Shown here: in pieces, positions 21,823 to 29,656 of the stretch
Numbering within the stretch: the stretch's first letter is position 1
How the letters are laid out: every line of letters starts with the position of its first letter
Assembly: GCF_015354615.1 (NCBI RefSeq)
Contig: NZ_JACAVQ010000001.1
Coordinates: 558,001-622,000 of the forward strand
Direction of reading: 5' to 3'
DNA from: Aliidiomarina indica
GTDB lineage: Bacteria; Pseudomonadota; Gammaproteobacteria; Enterobacterales; Alteromonadaceae
Length of the DNA: 64,000 bases
The notes under the pieces: generated by a model
Database searches by the model: none
Seen by the model: only the letters and a program-made list of their open reading frames with translations
Told to the model about the DNA's origin: nothing
Position numbers and translations under genes: made by a program

Positions 21823-22140
21823 TCATGCTTGCTCCATAGTGCAGAGCAGCGGATGCTGGTGTTCGCGGGCATATTGATTAACCTGAACCACCTTCGTTTC
21901 TGCTATTTCTGCAGAATATACGCCACATACGGCTTTTCCCTGCTCGTGGACTTGCAACATAACATTTGTTGCCTTTTCCTGATCAAGACGAAAGAAACGA
22001 ATTAACACCTCGATCACAAAATCCATGGGGGTGTAATCATCATTATTGAGCATCACCGAATACATACGCGGTGGTTGCAGATGAATATCCGTCTCATCGG
22101 CAAGGTGGTGCTCAGGAATGGAATCACTGTACTTCGACAT
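21823..22140 (-). CDS. clpS: ATP-dependent Clp protease adaptor ClpS
   Basis: 105 aa (E. coli 106). Adaptor that presents N-degron substrates to ClpAP. Core sequence [24 protein letters not shown] contains the Asn-Asp pair and Met that shape the N-terminal residue pocket; [28 protein letters not shown] follows, including the pocket histidine. The first 30 residues form the flexible tail. Upstream of and co-transcribed with clpA; divergent from cspD, as in E. coli. Confidence 0.96.
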   Translation of the reverse strand: MSKYSDSIPEHHLADETDIHLQPPRMYSVMLNNDDYTPMDFVIEVLIRFFRLDQEKATNVMLQVHEQGKAVCGVYSAEIAETKVVQVNQYAREHQHPLLCTMEQA

Positions 22141-22402
22141 AAATCTTATCTGTACCTTATTAACTATAGCCAGAATTCTAGCAAGTGGAAGCGCAATTTC
22201 ACGCTTTTACCGATAACAACGTTAAAAAAATGTAATCAAATTAACTTTCCGCGCTTGACTATTTTTTAGTCTTATCTACATTAAGAAGTGGTTCCGCTAT
22301 GGCCGAATTTCAAGGCTGACCGAAACCGTCTGCGCCCCAACAATAATAACAGGCGCTTAAAAGACTAAAATAACATCTCACATGCAAGAAGGAAGTAGAA
22401 GT

Positions 22403-22624
22403 ATGGCTACCGGTAAAGTCAAATGGTTCAATAACTCGAAAGGTTTTGGATTTATTGAGTCGACTGATCGGAGTGGTGACATTTTCGCGCACTATTCAAC
22501 GATTCAAATGGAAGGCTACCGCACCTTAAAAGCAGGCCAGGAAGTCGACTTTGAGCTAGAAGAAGGCCCGAAAGGGTTGCACGCAACTCAAATTGTTCCG
22601 CACGTATCAGAGACTAAGTCGTAA
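22403..22624 (+). CDS. cspD: Cold shock-like protein CspD
   Basis: 73 aa single-stranded nucleic-acid-binding protein of the cold shock fold; in E. coli CspD inhibits replication in stationary phase. RNP1 KGFGFIE and RNP2 DIFAHYS are present, and the stretch STIQMEGYRTLKAGQEV-F is specific to CspD. ATG at 22403 has AAGGAAGT upstream; an earlier in-frame ATG at 22382 lacks a ribosome site. Divergent from clpS with a 262-bp intergenic region that should hold both promoters. Confidence 0.94.
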   Translation: MATGKVKWFNNSKGFGFIESTDRSGDIFAHYSTIQMEGYRTLKAGQEVDFELEEGPKGLHATQIVPHVSETKS

Positions 22625-22673
22625 CCACGGCTTACCGCTCTGCTTTGTCTTCCTTCTCGGTAGACAAATCACA

Positions 22674-22702
22674 AAATGCCAGCACATGCTGGCATTTTTT
22701 AT
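22674..22702. terminator. Terminator between cspD and yejK
   Basis: AAATGCCAGCA-CA-TGCTGGCATTTTTT, 10-bp stem with six T on plus and four T on minus; serves cspD and probably the convergent yejK. Confidence 0.88.
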
Positions 22703-22719
22703 ATCAATTGTTCAGCCTA

Positions 22720-23781
22720 TCAATCGTTGTAGCCAAGATAACGACGTAACTGATCCCGCAGGTTTGGCGGTGTCCCCTTAATGGTGAGAGTGTCTGTATC
22801 GGCGTCGTAGCTAACCCGCTGACCAAACATGTTCTGATCAAACGCTACGCTCAAGCCCCCGCCTTGGCCTTGAAATTTAATTAACTGCCGCAGACTTGCC
22901 CGATCTGCTGGAAACTGTTCGGGTAACTCCACGCCTTTACTTTCGGTGAAACGCTTAATCGATGGTGAGCCTTTTTCACTCAGGCGCGTATCCAACTCAT
23001 CCATACTGACATGCTCACCCTGCTGCCAACGCTCGCCGCAGTAATCATATACCTCACGCCGGACTGAATGGGCAGAATCATCTTCCAATTCCGATTCTTT
23101 AACGAAGGCTTGCACCGTATCCACCAAGTGGCGCGTGCTTGCTTTCGAATTTACCCGCTCTTTACAGCCAAGAAAATCAAGGAAGAACTCGCTCACTTTG
23201 CGTCCGGCACGACCTTTTATAAAGGACACATAATAGCTATCGCCCATCTTGGCTTGATATTCGGTAAGGTTAATCCGCGCCGCTAGCTGAATTTTCGTGA
23301 TATCGAGCTGGGCCGATTTATGCACACTTAAATCTGGCTGTACCATCACCCCTTCGCGAACGGGCAAAAAGCTCACCACCAAAAAGCGGTCGCCGCTATG
23401 CTCATAATCAGCAAGCAACAAGAAACCTGAATCAGTAAATGCGTATTTTGTTAGTTCTTCTTGAAGCAGGTTTGCCACTTCTTTTGAAAAATCTACAAAC
23501 GATGTATTTTCATGCAGCCAGTCATCCAAAAGCTTTACGAATAATGGCTCCGGGATCGCTTCCGCCGATTCACCATCGCCCTCGTTTTGCAGCTCATCCA
23601 TGCCAACAAAACTGGCGTAGCCTTTCGCGGGTTTGGCGTTATATACCTCATTTAACTCCTGCAGCAAGGTTGTCACTTCAGCATCAACATTCAGGGCTGC
23701 AGGGGAAAATCTTAAGCCAAACTTCCCGTCGGGATCTTGGTAAACATGGTGAACAATACTCGCTGTAACCGTCAGATTCAT
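22720..23781 (-). CDS. yejK: Nucleoid-associated protein YejK (NdpA family)
   Basis: 353 aa from the ATG at 23781 (GAGAGG upstream). The NdpA/YejK family (PF04245) is nucleoid-associated; biochemical role in enterics includes interaction with topoisomerases. Recognised by overall length, NEVYNAKPAKGYASF near residue 50, LADYEHSGDRFLVVSFLP in the middle, YYVSFIKGRAGRKVSEFFLDFLGC, and the acidic C-terminal part. Divergent from yejL with only 73 bp between starts, as in enteric bacteria. Confidence 0.92.
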   Translation of the reverse strand: MNLTVTASIVHHVYQDPDGKFGLRFSPAALNVDAEVTTLLQELNEVYNAKPAKGYASFVGMDELQNEGDGESAEAIPEPLFVKLLDDWLHENTSFVDFSKEVANLLQEELTKYAFTDSGFLLLADYEHSGDRFLVVSFLPVREGVMVQPDLSVHKSAQLDITKIQLAARINLTEYQAKMGDSYYVSFIKGRAGRKVSEFFLDFLGCKERVNSKASTRHLVDTVQAFVKESELEDDSAHSVRREVYDYCGERWQQGEHVSMDELDTRLSEKGSPSIKRFTESKGVELPEQFPADRASLRQLIKFQGQGGGLSVAFDQNMFGQRVSYDADTDTLTIKGTPPNLRDQLRRYLGYND

Positions 23782-23854
23782 GGGCCTCTCGCTATGCAAC
23801 TATCTGATTTATGATAAACTGCGTTTAGTTTATCACGTTGCAAGAGAGAGCCGA

Positions 23855-24079
23855 ATGCCAATCATTTCAAAATATGACGTCGCCCGCCAAGAACGTCTGA
23901 TGGATACAATCCTTGAAATCCTCGCTACCGATGAAGCACCGCAGGATTTAGCCCTAATGACCCTTGGTAATGTAGCCACCCATATTCTTAATACGCACGT
24001 GGCCCCGGAAAAACGTGAAGCAGTGGCCCGACAATTCGGTCAAATTCTGCTACAGTCAGTGACACAACAAGGTTCCTGA
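23855..24079 (+). CDS. yejL: YejL family protein (DUF1414)
   Basis: 74 aa from the ATG at 23855 with AGAGAG upstream; the longer open frame to 23780 runs into the divergent yejK start and is not used. MPIISKYDVARQERLMDTILEIL and LALMTLGNVATHILNTHVAPEKREAVARQFGQILLQSV match the small YejL/DUF1414 family. Small helical protein of unknown function, always between yejK and yejM. Confidence 0.92.
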   Translation: MPIISKYDVARQERLMDTILEILATDEAPQDLALMTLGNVATHILNTHVAPEKREAVARQFGQILLQSVTQQGS

Positions 24080-24118
24080 TTACTCTAACAATAAGCACAG
24101 GCTTGGAATCACGACATC

Positions 24119-25735
24119 ATGGGCAAACACCAACATCGAGACCGCATCGCACGACTTGTCAGCTGGGGGCACTGGTTTACCTTTTGGAATATCATTCTGT
24201 GCCTTCTGATTGGTTTACTCTATGTTGAAACTGCGCTGCCAGCCGAAACCTGGCCCGCAGCCGGCTATCTATTCATTAGTTGGCTGGGTCACTTTGCCTT
24301 CTTACCTTTCGTTATTTTTATTGTTCTACTCTTTCCGTTTTGTATTCTTATCCCGTTTTCTCGGGTGTTGCGCGGTTACGCCGCGCTAATAGCAACCGTC
24401 GGTGTATTCGCGCTACTCTTCGACGTTATATTTTTCCGCAGCTACGGTTTTCATTTAAACACCTACTCCCTTGCCCAGCTTGCCAGCGATGCTGAAAACC
24501 TATTTGCTGGGGGAAGTTTCCTGTTACTGGCACTGATCATTTTCGCGTTTCTGTTTATTTTTGGAAGCCAGCTAGTATTGGCTAATTTAAGCTGGAAACG
24601 ATTAGAGAGCTTACAGAAAGCACGCTATTCAAAACCGGTAATTGCCGTCTTTATCATGAGCTTTTTAGCAAGCCATAGTACCCATATTTGGGCGGACGCG
24701 GTGCTTTATACCCCGATTACGCAACAAGATGATTTGTTTCCACTGAGCTACCCTACTACGGCCAAAACCTTGATGGCACGGCATGGCTGGATCACGGTAG
24801 AGCGTTATCAGAGCCAGCGTGATCGCCTTACTGGCGATGAAACCCTCACGGTACGCTATCCGCAAGCCCCCTTGCTATGCGCCCGAGAGTCGCAACCAGG
24901 GCAAACCGTGATTATTGCATTCGACCAAATTAGCCCCGAATTGCGCATTCGCATTAACCAACAAATTCCAGAGCTCACAGAATTTACCGGCATGCACCTT
25001 GGTCATCGTGACCAAGAATCTGCGCTTTTCAGCCTGCTCTACGGCATTCCAGATTTATACAAAGAAAGTTTATTCGATCAGGCATTGAAGCCTGCCTATT
25101 GGCGTGTGCTGGCAGATTACAATACTCCGTTTATTGCCCAGCACAGTGAGCACTACGCCCGGGCAACTTTCCCTGAGTTTCTCCATGACCATGTGCAAGG
25201 CAATGGCATGCTCAATCAGGGGGTCGATGGTGTGGTTCTGCGTCTTGTTTCAGAAAAAGACGCGGATCGGGTCATCGAAGAACTTCTCAGCCTGCGCGAG
25301 CAGCGTGACATTCGTATTTTAGTCACAGGCCTAGTCAATTCACATGTACAGCCATTAGAACTCAATGTGGCGGCGCCAGACCGGGTACAAGTTCCCATGT
25401 GGACCTTTGGCATACCCATTGCACAGCGCTCGCTCACGCACCTTGATGACATAATGCCGACGGTACTGTCGTTCTATATGTCCTGTACGGATGAATTCGC
25501 GGCATTTACAACGGGACGCAATCTACTGCATCGGGAACGTGTCTATCCACGGGCGCAAAGCATTCGTCCTTTTATCTATCTATTTGAGGCGCACCAACTC
25601 ACCATTCTCGATCAGAATGGTGAACTGCAACTGTACAATGAACGTGGCGAACTTGTACCCGGCGGGGTTCCAGCAACGCCAGTGTTTATTCAGGCATTAC
25701 GGGATCTACAGCGATTTGGAAATCAGGTTGAATAA
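24119..25735 (+). CDS. yejM: Inner membrane LPS-control protein YejM (PbgA/LapC)
   Basis: 538 aa (E. coli 586). Five N-terminal transmembrane helices (about residues 18-180) and a periplasmic sulfatase/alkaline-phosphatase-fold domain. In E. coli it senses LPS in the inner membrane and restrains LapB-FtsH degradation of LpxC. RIARLVSWGHWFTFWN at the N-terminus and the DUF3413 region are diagnostic. The hydrolase metal-site residues are degenerate, as in the family. Completes the yejK/yejL/yejM locus; 39 bp after yejL. Confidence 0.92.
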   Translation: MGKHQHRDRIARLVSWGHWFTFWNIILCLLIGLLYVETALPAETWPAAGYLFISWLGHFAFLPFVIFIVLLFPFCILIPFSRVLRGYAALIATVGVFALLFDVIFFRSYGFHLNTYSLAQLASDAENLFAGGSFLLLALIIFAFLFIFGSQLVLANLSWKRLESLQKARYSKPVIAVFIMSFLASHSTHIWADAVLYTPITQQDDLFPLSYPTTAKTLMARHGWITVERYQSQRDRLTGDETLTVRYPQAPLLCARESQPGQTVIIAFDQISPELRIRINQQIPELTEFTGMHLGHRDQESALFSLLYGIPDLYKESLFDQALKPAYWRVLADYNTPFIAQHSEHYARATFPEFLHDHVQGNGMLNQGVDGVVLRLVSEKDADRVIEELLSLREQRDIRILVTGLVNSHVQPLELNVAAPDRVQVPMWTFGIPIAQRSLTHLDDIMPTVLSFYMSCTDEFAAFTTGRNLLHRERVYPRAQSIRPFIYLFEAHQLTILDQNGELQLYNERGELVPGGVPATPVFIQALRDLQRFGNQVE

Positions 25736-25792
25736 AGCGACACAGATTTGTTTAAAAAAGAGCCAAACGTTTGCTTTTCACCGCTTTCGCGC

Positions 25793-25820
25793 TTGCCATT
25801 TTTCGTCAACCGAGTAACAT
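25793..25820 (+). promoter_or_regulatory. Sigma-70 promoter of tRNA-Pro
   Basis: TTGCCA (25793-25798), 16-bp spacer and TAACAT (25815-25820), ending 12 bp before the tRNA 5' end. Confidence 0.65.
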
Positions 25821-25832
25821 ACGCGCTGCGGT

Positions 25833-25909
25833 CGGCGTGTGGCGCAGCTTGGTAGCGCACTGTCATGGGGTGTCAGGGGTCGGAGGTTCAAATCCTCTCA
25901 CGCCGACCA
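25833..25909 (+). tRNA. tRNA-Pro(GGG), target of integration
   Basis: 77 nt including CCA. Acceptor CGGCGTG pairs with CACGCCG. The anticodon loop ATGGGGT gives anticodon GGG, flanked by CTGTC/GTCAG with the T-T mismatch also known in E. coli proL. The T arm GGAGGTTCAAATCCTC is canonical. The 3' 45 nt of the gene belong to the 46-bp repeat shared with 34848-34893, so this tRNA was rebuilt by an integrated element. Confidence 0.97.
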
Positions 25910-25910
25910 A
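25865..25910 (+). repeat. attL: 46-bp direct repeat inside tRNA-Pro
   Basis: Identical base for base to 34848-34893. It begins in the anticodon loop (ATGGGGT) and runs through the CCA end plus one A, a common arrangement for tyrosine-integrase attachment sites in tRNA genes. Confidence 0.95.
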
Positions 25911-25926
25911 TATATCAATATAAATC

Positions 25927-25959
25927 AAGGGTTTAGGCTAACGTCTAAGTCCTTTTTTT
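25927..25959 (+). terminator. Terminator brought by the element for tRNA-Pro
   Basis: AAGGGTTTAG-GCTAACGT-CTAAGTCCTT then TTTTT: ten base pairs with two G-T wobbles, 17 bp after the tRNA. It lies inside the element and replaces the host terminator now displaced to 34908-34938. Confidence 0.75.
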
Positions 25960-25986
25960 ATGCCCTTAGAATATTTTATTATAACG

Positions 25987-26018
25987 TGTAGCCGATATGT
26001 AGCCGTTTGTTGGCTACA
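25987..26018. repeat. Left-end TGTAGCC/GGCTACA cluster
   Basis: TGTAGCC at 25987-25993 and 25998-26004 (11-bp period) and the inverse GGCTACA at 26012-26018. A 20-bp stretch spanning the first two copies (25985-26004) is repeated exactly at the right end (34694-34713). Probable integrase arm-type or excisionase sites. Confidence 0.75.
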
Positions 26019-26105
26019 TTATTTCAGCGATAGCGTACAAAAATGCTCCACGACCTAGCCTGACTTCGTGTTAGCTTATGACTTCCACCAAAGGGAGTAA
26101 AGCCA

Positions 26106-26258
26106 ATGCAAAGAGAAATAGAAGAATTGGAACGCAAACGCGAAACGTGGGAATGGTCACTTAATAACGCCCGTGATCACATCGTTGCGCTAACTACTCA
26201 GATTGAGAATCTAAAGCGGCGTAGTAACGGCGAACATAAGCACGAAACCTCTCGCTGA
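26106..26258 (+). CDS. Small charged helical protein of the element
   Basis: 50 aa, the only plus-strand gene seen in the element. GGGAG lies 8 bp before the ATG. The sequence (MQREIEELERKRETWEWSL, later ALTTQIENLKRR) has heptad-like spacing of Ile, Leu and Trp and looks like one long amphipathic helix. It is convergent with the 99-aa gene and overlaps its 3' end by 65 bp. Function unknown. The good ribosome site argues that it is real, but it is short. Confidence 0.5.
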   Translation: MQREIEELERKRETWEWSLNNARDHIVALTTQIENLKRRSNGEHKHETSR

Positions 26259-26493
26259 TATAAACCGCGTCCAGGTCGTTAAGGTCAGCAAGGCGCTTCG
26301 TCATGTGGCCGCACTTGCAAAGGTCGTTAAAGGCTCGTCGTTGGTCGAACCAAAGCGGCGGCGGTTTTACTGGCTTGCTGTCGCACTTGGTCAGGTAATC
26401 CATACCGTCCTTGATAAGTAAATCAAGCGCCGCCCTTACCAGCTTTAACTCTGGCGGTACGGCTCTTGAGTCATCTCGGGTTGGAATGTCCAT
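26194..26493 (-). CDS. Unrecognised 99-aa protein, last gene of the terminase operon
   Basis: 99 aa, not recognised. Starts MDIPTRDDSRAVPPELKLVRAALDLLIKDG, has CKCGHM in the middle (only one other Cys, so no obvious zinc site) and a basic aromatic C-terminus (RFRAYVRRYYAAL). 9 bp after the 261-aa gene, so part of the same transcript as terL. Its place at the element end is where satellites often keep accessory genes. No function is proposed. Confidence 0.6.
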   Translation of the reverse strand: MDIPTRDDSRAVPPELKLVRAALDLLIKDGMDYLTKCDSKPVKPPPLWFDQRRAFNDLCKCGHMTKRLADLNDLDAVYISERFRAYVRRYYAALDSQSE

Positions 26494-26502
26494 AAAGGGC
26501 GA

Positions 26503-27288
26503 TTACTCGCCCCACTTGGTTTGCTGTGCTTCCGCTGCCTTTCGTTCAAGCTCGGCATATTTAGCCCGTACTTCTGCCGCTGTCAGCGTATCGCCAGCGT
26601 CTAAAAAGTCCGAATACGTGCCAACTAGCAACGCTTCGGTTTTCGTTAGCTGATCTCTTAGTGCAAGCAAATCTGGACGGTGTTTTTGCAGCATTAAGCG
26701 GCGATAGTTTTCAACCTGTGAACTGCTTAGGCCGATAGCTTTCGGGTGTGCATTAAAGACCGCATAGAGAAACGCACCATCTTTGTTATGGATTGCTTCC
26801 ATAATTTCCGTGTGCCGATCGTCTTTATCCATCATCGACAAGGTTTGTTTAATCAAACTCGAATCATGGTCTTTTAAGCCCACTGTGCTTGCGGCTTCTG
26901 ATTCAATGCTTTGCATTCGCAGGTTTACGCTGTTTCGCGCCCGGTCATACTCTTGTTGCAACTGCTTCGAGCGCTTGTCATACGATACCGCCACGCGCTC
27001 TAGGTGCGCCGCTTGGGTTTCGCGTGGGTTTTGGTTATCACGCAACTGTAAAAGGCTTTTCGCTGATTCAACCATGTTTTTCTGTGTGCGTAATGCGCCC
27101 ACTAAATGCGCGTCATTGTCCAATTCGTAGGGCTTCAATTCTTGGCGAATTGTAACGTCCCACTTATCGCTACTTAGCCGGGCTGGTAGTTTTACTTCTG
27201 GTAGCTTAAAACTGTTGTCAGCGGTGCGGTTTTGTTCGCGCACTGCCATCTTACCGTTTTTCATTTCTACATCTGTTCTATAAGTCAT
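26503..27288 (-). CDS. Unrecognised coiled-coil protein downstream of terL
   Basis: 261 aa, not recognised. The ATG at 27288 has GAGGT upstream. Highly charged and mostly helical: residues about 85-125 (RETQAAHLERVAVSYDKRSKQLQQEYDRARNSVN pattern) and the last 60 residues read as coiled coil. The N-terminal 60 residues look beta-rich (VKLPARLSSDKWDVTIRQELKPYEL). It follows terL by 18 bp. A packaging, scaffold-like or capsid-interfering role is possible from position and charge, but no motif supports any of these. Confidence 0.65.
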   Translation of the reverse strand: MTYRTDVEMKNGKMAVREQNRTADNSFKLPEVKLPARLSSDKWDVTIRQELKPYELDNDAHLVGALRTQKNMVESAKSLLQLRDNQNPRETQAAHLERVAVSYDKRSKQLQQEYDRARNSVNLRMQSIESEAASTVGLKDHDSSLIKQTLSMMDKDDRHTEIMEAIHNKDGAFLYAVFNAHPKAIGLSSSQVENYRRLMLQKHRPDLLALRDQLTKTEALLVGTYSDFLDAGDTLTAAEVRAKYAELERKAAEAQQTKWGE

Positions 27289-27306
27289 GGGTGTTACCTC
27301 GTTTAG

Positions 27307-28707
27307 TTAAAATGCAATTCTTACTGAACTTGTGGGTTGTCGTTTCTTGCTCGCTACATAGATCAAGCCAGCTACGGCGTTCGCGTGGTCATCGTGTAAG
27401 CCTTTGGGGTGATCTATTACCATTTGGCCGCTGGGTCTTATGCGGCGTTCCAGGTTGGCGAACTCGTTTAATAAAGTTTGGCTAGGGGGTAGCTCTACAC
27501 GCCCCGTATTGAGAACGGGCAAAGCGAACTGATAAAGCCCGGTGCGGAACTCGTCAGACTTAACAAGCGTGATCCCGTGTTTCTTGAACTCATCGGCTGG
27601 CCAGCTTCCGGCGTAACCATCTGAATGGATTAGCCGAACTTTGTATTCTTTGAGCAATTCAGCATAAACGGCGGTTATCTCTGCTGGCTGGCCTTTCATG
27701 CCGCGTAGAACGTCCACTACTACCGATCCGTCTGGCTCTCGGTGTCCAATAGCAAGCGTATAGGTGTCTTTACCACCACCTGCAGGGTCAGCAAATCCTA
27801 CATAGGTTTTTGAACGGTCAAACGGTAATTCTACGGGCTTCGAGCGCATTAGCTCGCTAATCAATTCGCGGTCAATAAATGACGCTATATCACTGCGGAA
27901 CTCTCCGAGCCATTCAGCGGCTGCGGCTTCCGGGTCTTGCTCTAAATCCCGGTCTATAACGCTTTTATCTAGCGTGGGGTTAAAATCCTTTGTACCGCCT
28001 TTAACGAATAGAACATCATCGTTTTTACCGTAGTGCTTTTGAAACTTACGGTACATCAGGCCGCGCTTTGCATAGGGTGAACTAATACCAATAAGCAAGC
28101 CGCCAGTAGTCGCTAAACCTGGCACTGCAGCCCGGTACAATTCCTCGTCTGGTAATGCGGTTGATTCACTGCGGAAAAACGCCGCTTCATCGAATAGAAC
28201 CGCCAGCAAGGTAGCAGAGCGCACCGTTCTATAACTCGCTGCAGTTACTCGGATCGTTACCCGGTTATTTAGCTCTATGCTGTCAGTCGTGTAGCGTGTC
28301 ACCATGCTAGATAATGCTGGACTGTACTCAAACAGGCCGCGCATATAACCAAAGGCTACGCCTGCCTGTTCCTTAGTGTTCGCAATTACCGCAATTACAC
28401 CACGCTCACCAATACTTAGCCGTTCTGTTAGGTTCTCCAACTCTACGCCCACGGTTGCAAGGTAAACAGCTATAGCGCTCGCTACATGGCTCTTTGCTGA
28501 ACGTCTGCCAGCGATTACCCATAGCTCCCGGACGCGCTCCGCTGGTGGCTCTCTATCGCCTGCTAGTGCCTTAAACTTTTCTAGGGTGTCATCGTCCATC
28601 GGTAGAGCAAACGCGCCGCTTAGTACCGCTTCCCACGCTTGCCAGCTATCCCCGGTAAAGCTACCGCCGCATAGGTCGGGGTTCTTCATAAACTCTAAGA
28701 CGTTCAT
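27307..28707 (-). CDS. terL: Phage terminase large subunit
   Basis: 466 aa packaging motor. ATPase domain: deviant Walker A VIAGRRSAKS at about residues 63-72, as in phage TerL, and Walker B LLAVLFDEAAFF at about residues 168-179. C-terminal RNase H-like nuclease domain with its acidic residues in VGFADPAGGGKD, IHSDGYAG and KGLHDDHANAVAG. Both domains are complete. The start codon overlaps the stop of the preceding gene (TAATG). A satellite with a full TerL could select and cut its own DNA for packaging into a helper's procapsid. Confidence 0.93.
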   Translation of the reverse strand: MNVLEFMKNPDLCGGSFTGDSWQAWEAVLSGAFALPMDDDTLEKFKALAGDREPPAERVRELWVIAGRRSAKSHVASAIAVYLATVGVELENLTERLSIGERGVIAVIANTKEQAGVAFGYMRGLFEYSPALSSMVTRYTTDSIELNNRVTIRVTAASYRTVRSATLLAVLFDEAAFFRSESTALPDEELYRAAVPGLATTGGLLIGISSPYAKRGLMYRKFQKHYGKNDDVLFVKGGTKDFNPTLDKSVIDRDLEQDPEAAAAEWLGEFRSDIASFIDRELISELMRSKPVELPFDRSKTYVGFADPAGGGKDTYTLAIGHREPDGSVVVDVLRGMKGQPAEITAVYAELLKEYKVRLIHSDGYAGSWPADEFKKHGITLVKSDEFRTGLYQFALPVLNTGRVELPPSQTLLNEFANLERRIRPSGQMVIDHPKGLHDDHANAVAGLIYVASKKRQPTSSVRIAF

Positions 28708-29063
28708 TATTTAGCGGCCTTACTCTGCTGAATGATTGCAGACAATGAAGCGTCACGGGCTACACGGTCTAGGCCTAGTGTTTTATAAAGACCGATAAGG
28801 CTGTTTATGCTTTGGGTTAGCTTCCCGGTGTCTACGTCCTCACCACGCGCTAGGGCTTGCTCTTGCTGCTCTATAACCGCTTCCATGTGAATAGCTCGCC
28901 GGGTTAGGCTTAACCGCTGATAGCTTAGGGCTGGCTGGCCGCCTAAATCATTCACTAGCTCACCGTGGCGCTGCTGCAGTGCTTTAGCTATGGCTGTGCG
29001 CCCGTCTAGCTTTTCAAGCCAATCATGCGAGTATTTAGGGGGTATCTGCTGGGTTTTGCTCAT
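28707..29063 (-). CDS. Probable terminase small subunit
   Basis: 118 aa, helical and charged, directly upstream of terL with a TAATG overlap, which is the usual TerS position. N-terminus KYSHDWLEKLDGRTAIAKALQQRHGELVNDLGG; helical middle with SYQRLSLTRRAIHMEAVIEQQEQAL; C-terminal oligomerisation-like part SINSLIGLYKTLGL. No classical helix-turn-helix is certain. Assignment rests on position, size and composition. Coupled to the small membrane protein upstream through ATGA. Confidence 0.65.
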   Translation of the reverse strand: MSKTQQIPPKYSHDWLEKLDGRTAIAKALQQRHGELVNDLGGQPALSYQRLSLTRRAIHMEAVIEQQEQALARGEDVDTGKLTQSINSLIGLYKTLGLDRVARDASLSAIIQQSKAAK

Positions 29064-29170
29064 GCTGTGGCCGCCGCTACTGCTATCAAAAGGATCGCGA
29101 TGGTAGATAGAGAAATGACTGCTCCGAAAAAGGAATAGAACGCCACTTGTTTAATATCTTCTTTGCTCAT
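29060..29170 (-). CDS. 36-aa single-pass membrane protein
   Basis: 36 aa: a short charged start (MSKEDIKQVAFYSFF) then one hydrophobic helix (GAVISLSTIAILLIAVAAATA). Its TGA overlaps the next ATG (ATGA), which is strong evidence for translation with the terS-terL genes. The ribosome site is weak (GGCGG). Possible roles are a holin-like or membrane anchor peptide; this is speculation. First gene of the packaging operon. Confidence 0.55.
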   Translation of the reverse strand: MSKEDIKQVAFYSFFGAVISLSTIAILLIAVAAATA

Positions 29171-29218
29171 AACTACCGCCTATTTGCTGTGTATCTAGTG
29201 CCTATAATAGCGCTTATT

Positions 29219-29236
29219 GGCTACATATTGGCTACA
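29219..29236. repeat. Central GGCTACA pair
   Basis: GGCTACA at 29219-29225 and 29230-29236, spaced 11 bp, the same motif and period as at both element ends. It lies about 50 bp upstream of the packaging operon, so it may be an operator or iteron. Confidence 0.7.
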
Positions 29237-29335
29237 TGACAACAAACGGCAACAACAAAAAGCTTAAAAACAACAGGTTAAATACCTTTAGAACTGCCAC
29301 TTATAGACAGGGTGCGCTAGTTAAGGGCTGTTTTA

Positions 29336-29367
29336 GGGGGTTTTGAGGGGGTAGCCGGGGTTTAGGG
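29336..29367 (+). other. G-quadruplex motif
   Basis: Plus strand has G5, 6 nt, G5, 5 nt, G4, 4 nt, G3: four runs with loops under 8 nt, fitting the canonical quadruplex pattern. A further GGG lies at 29325-29327. Confidence 0.7.
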
Positions 29368-29475
29368 CTGGATATTTTCCCCCTTATATTTTAGCCCTGC
29401 TTGGTTGTTAAACTTCTGCCCTATCCCACTATTTAGAAAATACAGAATATTTAATATTTTTGAGAAATTAGAGTA

Positions 29476-29605
29476 ATTAGGAAAATTTAAGAAATTAAGA
29501 CAGGGCGTGGCCTGTAGCGTGGTCAAACAACCCAGCGCGGCTAAAAAACAACCTCCTTTCGCCCCCATGCTTTACCCCTCAATTCTAATTTCTTAAATTT
29601 TCTAA
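29476..29605. repeat. Long AT-rich inverted repeat
   Basis: The 16 bp at 29482-29497 (AAAATTTAAGAAATTA) recur exactly inverted at 29586-29601; similarity extends to about 23 bp on each arm. The arms are 88 bp apart. Confidence 0.75.
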
Positions 29606-29631
29606 TTTTCCAGTGTGTGTGGGTCAGGCAT

Positions 29632-29656
29632 AAAAAAGCCCCAATTAAGGGGCTTT
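29632..29656 (-). terminator. Terminator of the primase operon
   Basis: On minus AAAGCCCC-TTAATT-GGGGCTTTTTTA, an intrinsic terminator directly after the primase stop codon. Confidence 0.88.

Noticed and set aside
29219-29236. Repeats of the element as a CRISPR array
   Set aside because: The repeat units are 7 bp, occur in both orientations and have no regular spacers of 30 bp; no cas genes are present.
29362-29568. 68-aa minus-strand ORF between the primase and packaging operons
   Set aside because: No ribosome site, runs of low-complexity residues, and it covers the G-rich and AT-rich structured DNA. Better explained as non-coding.
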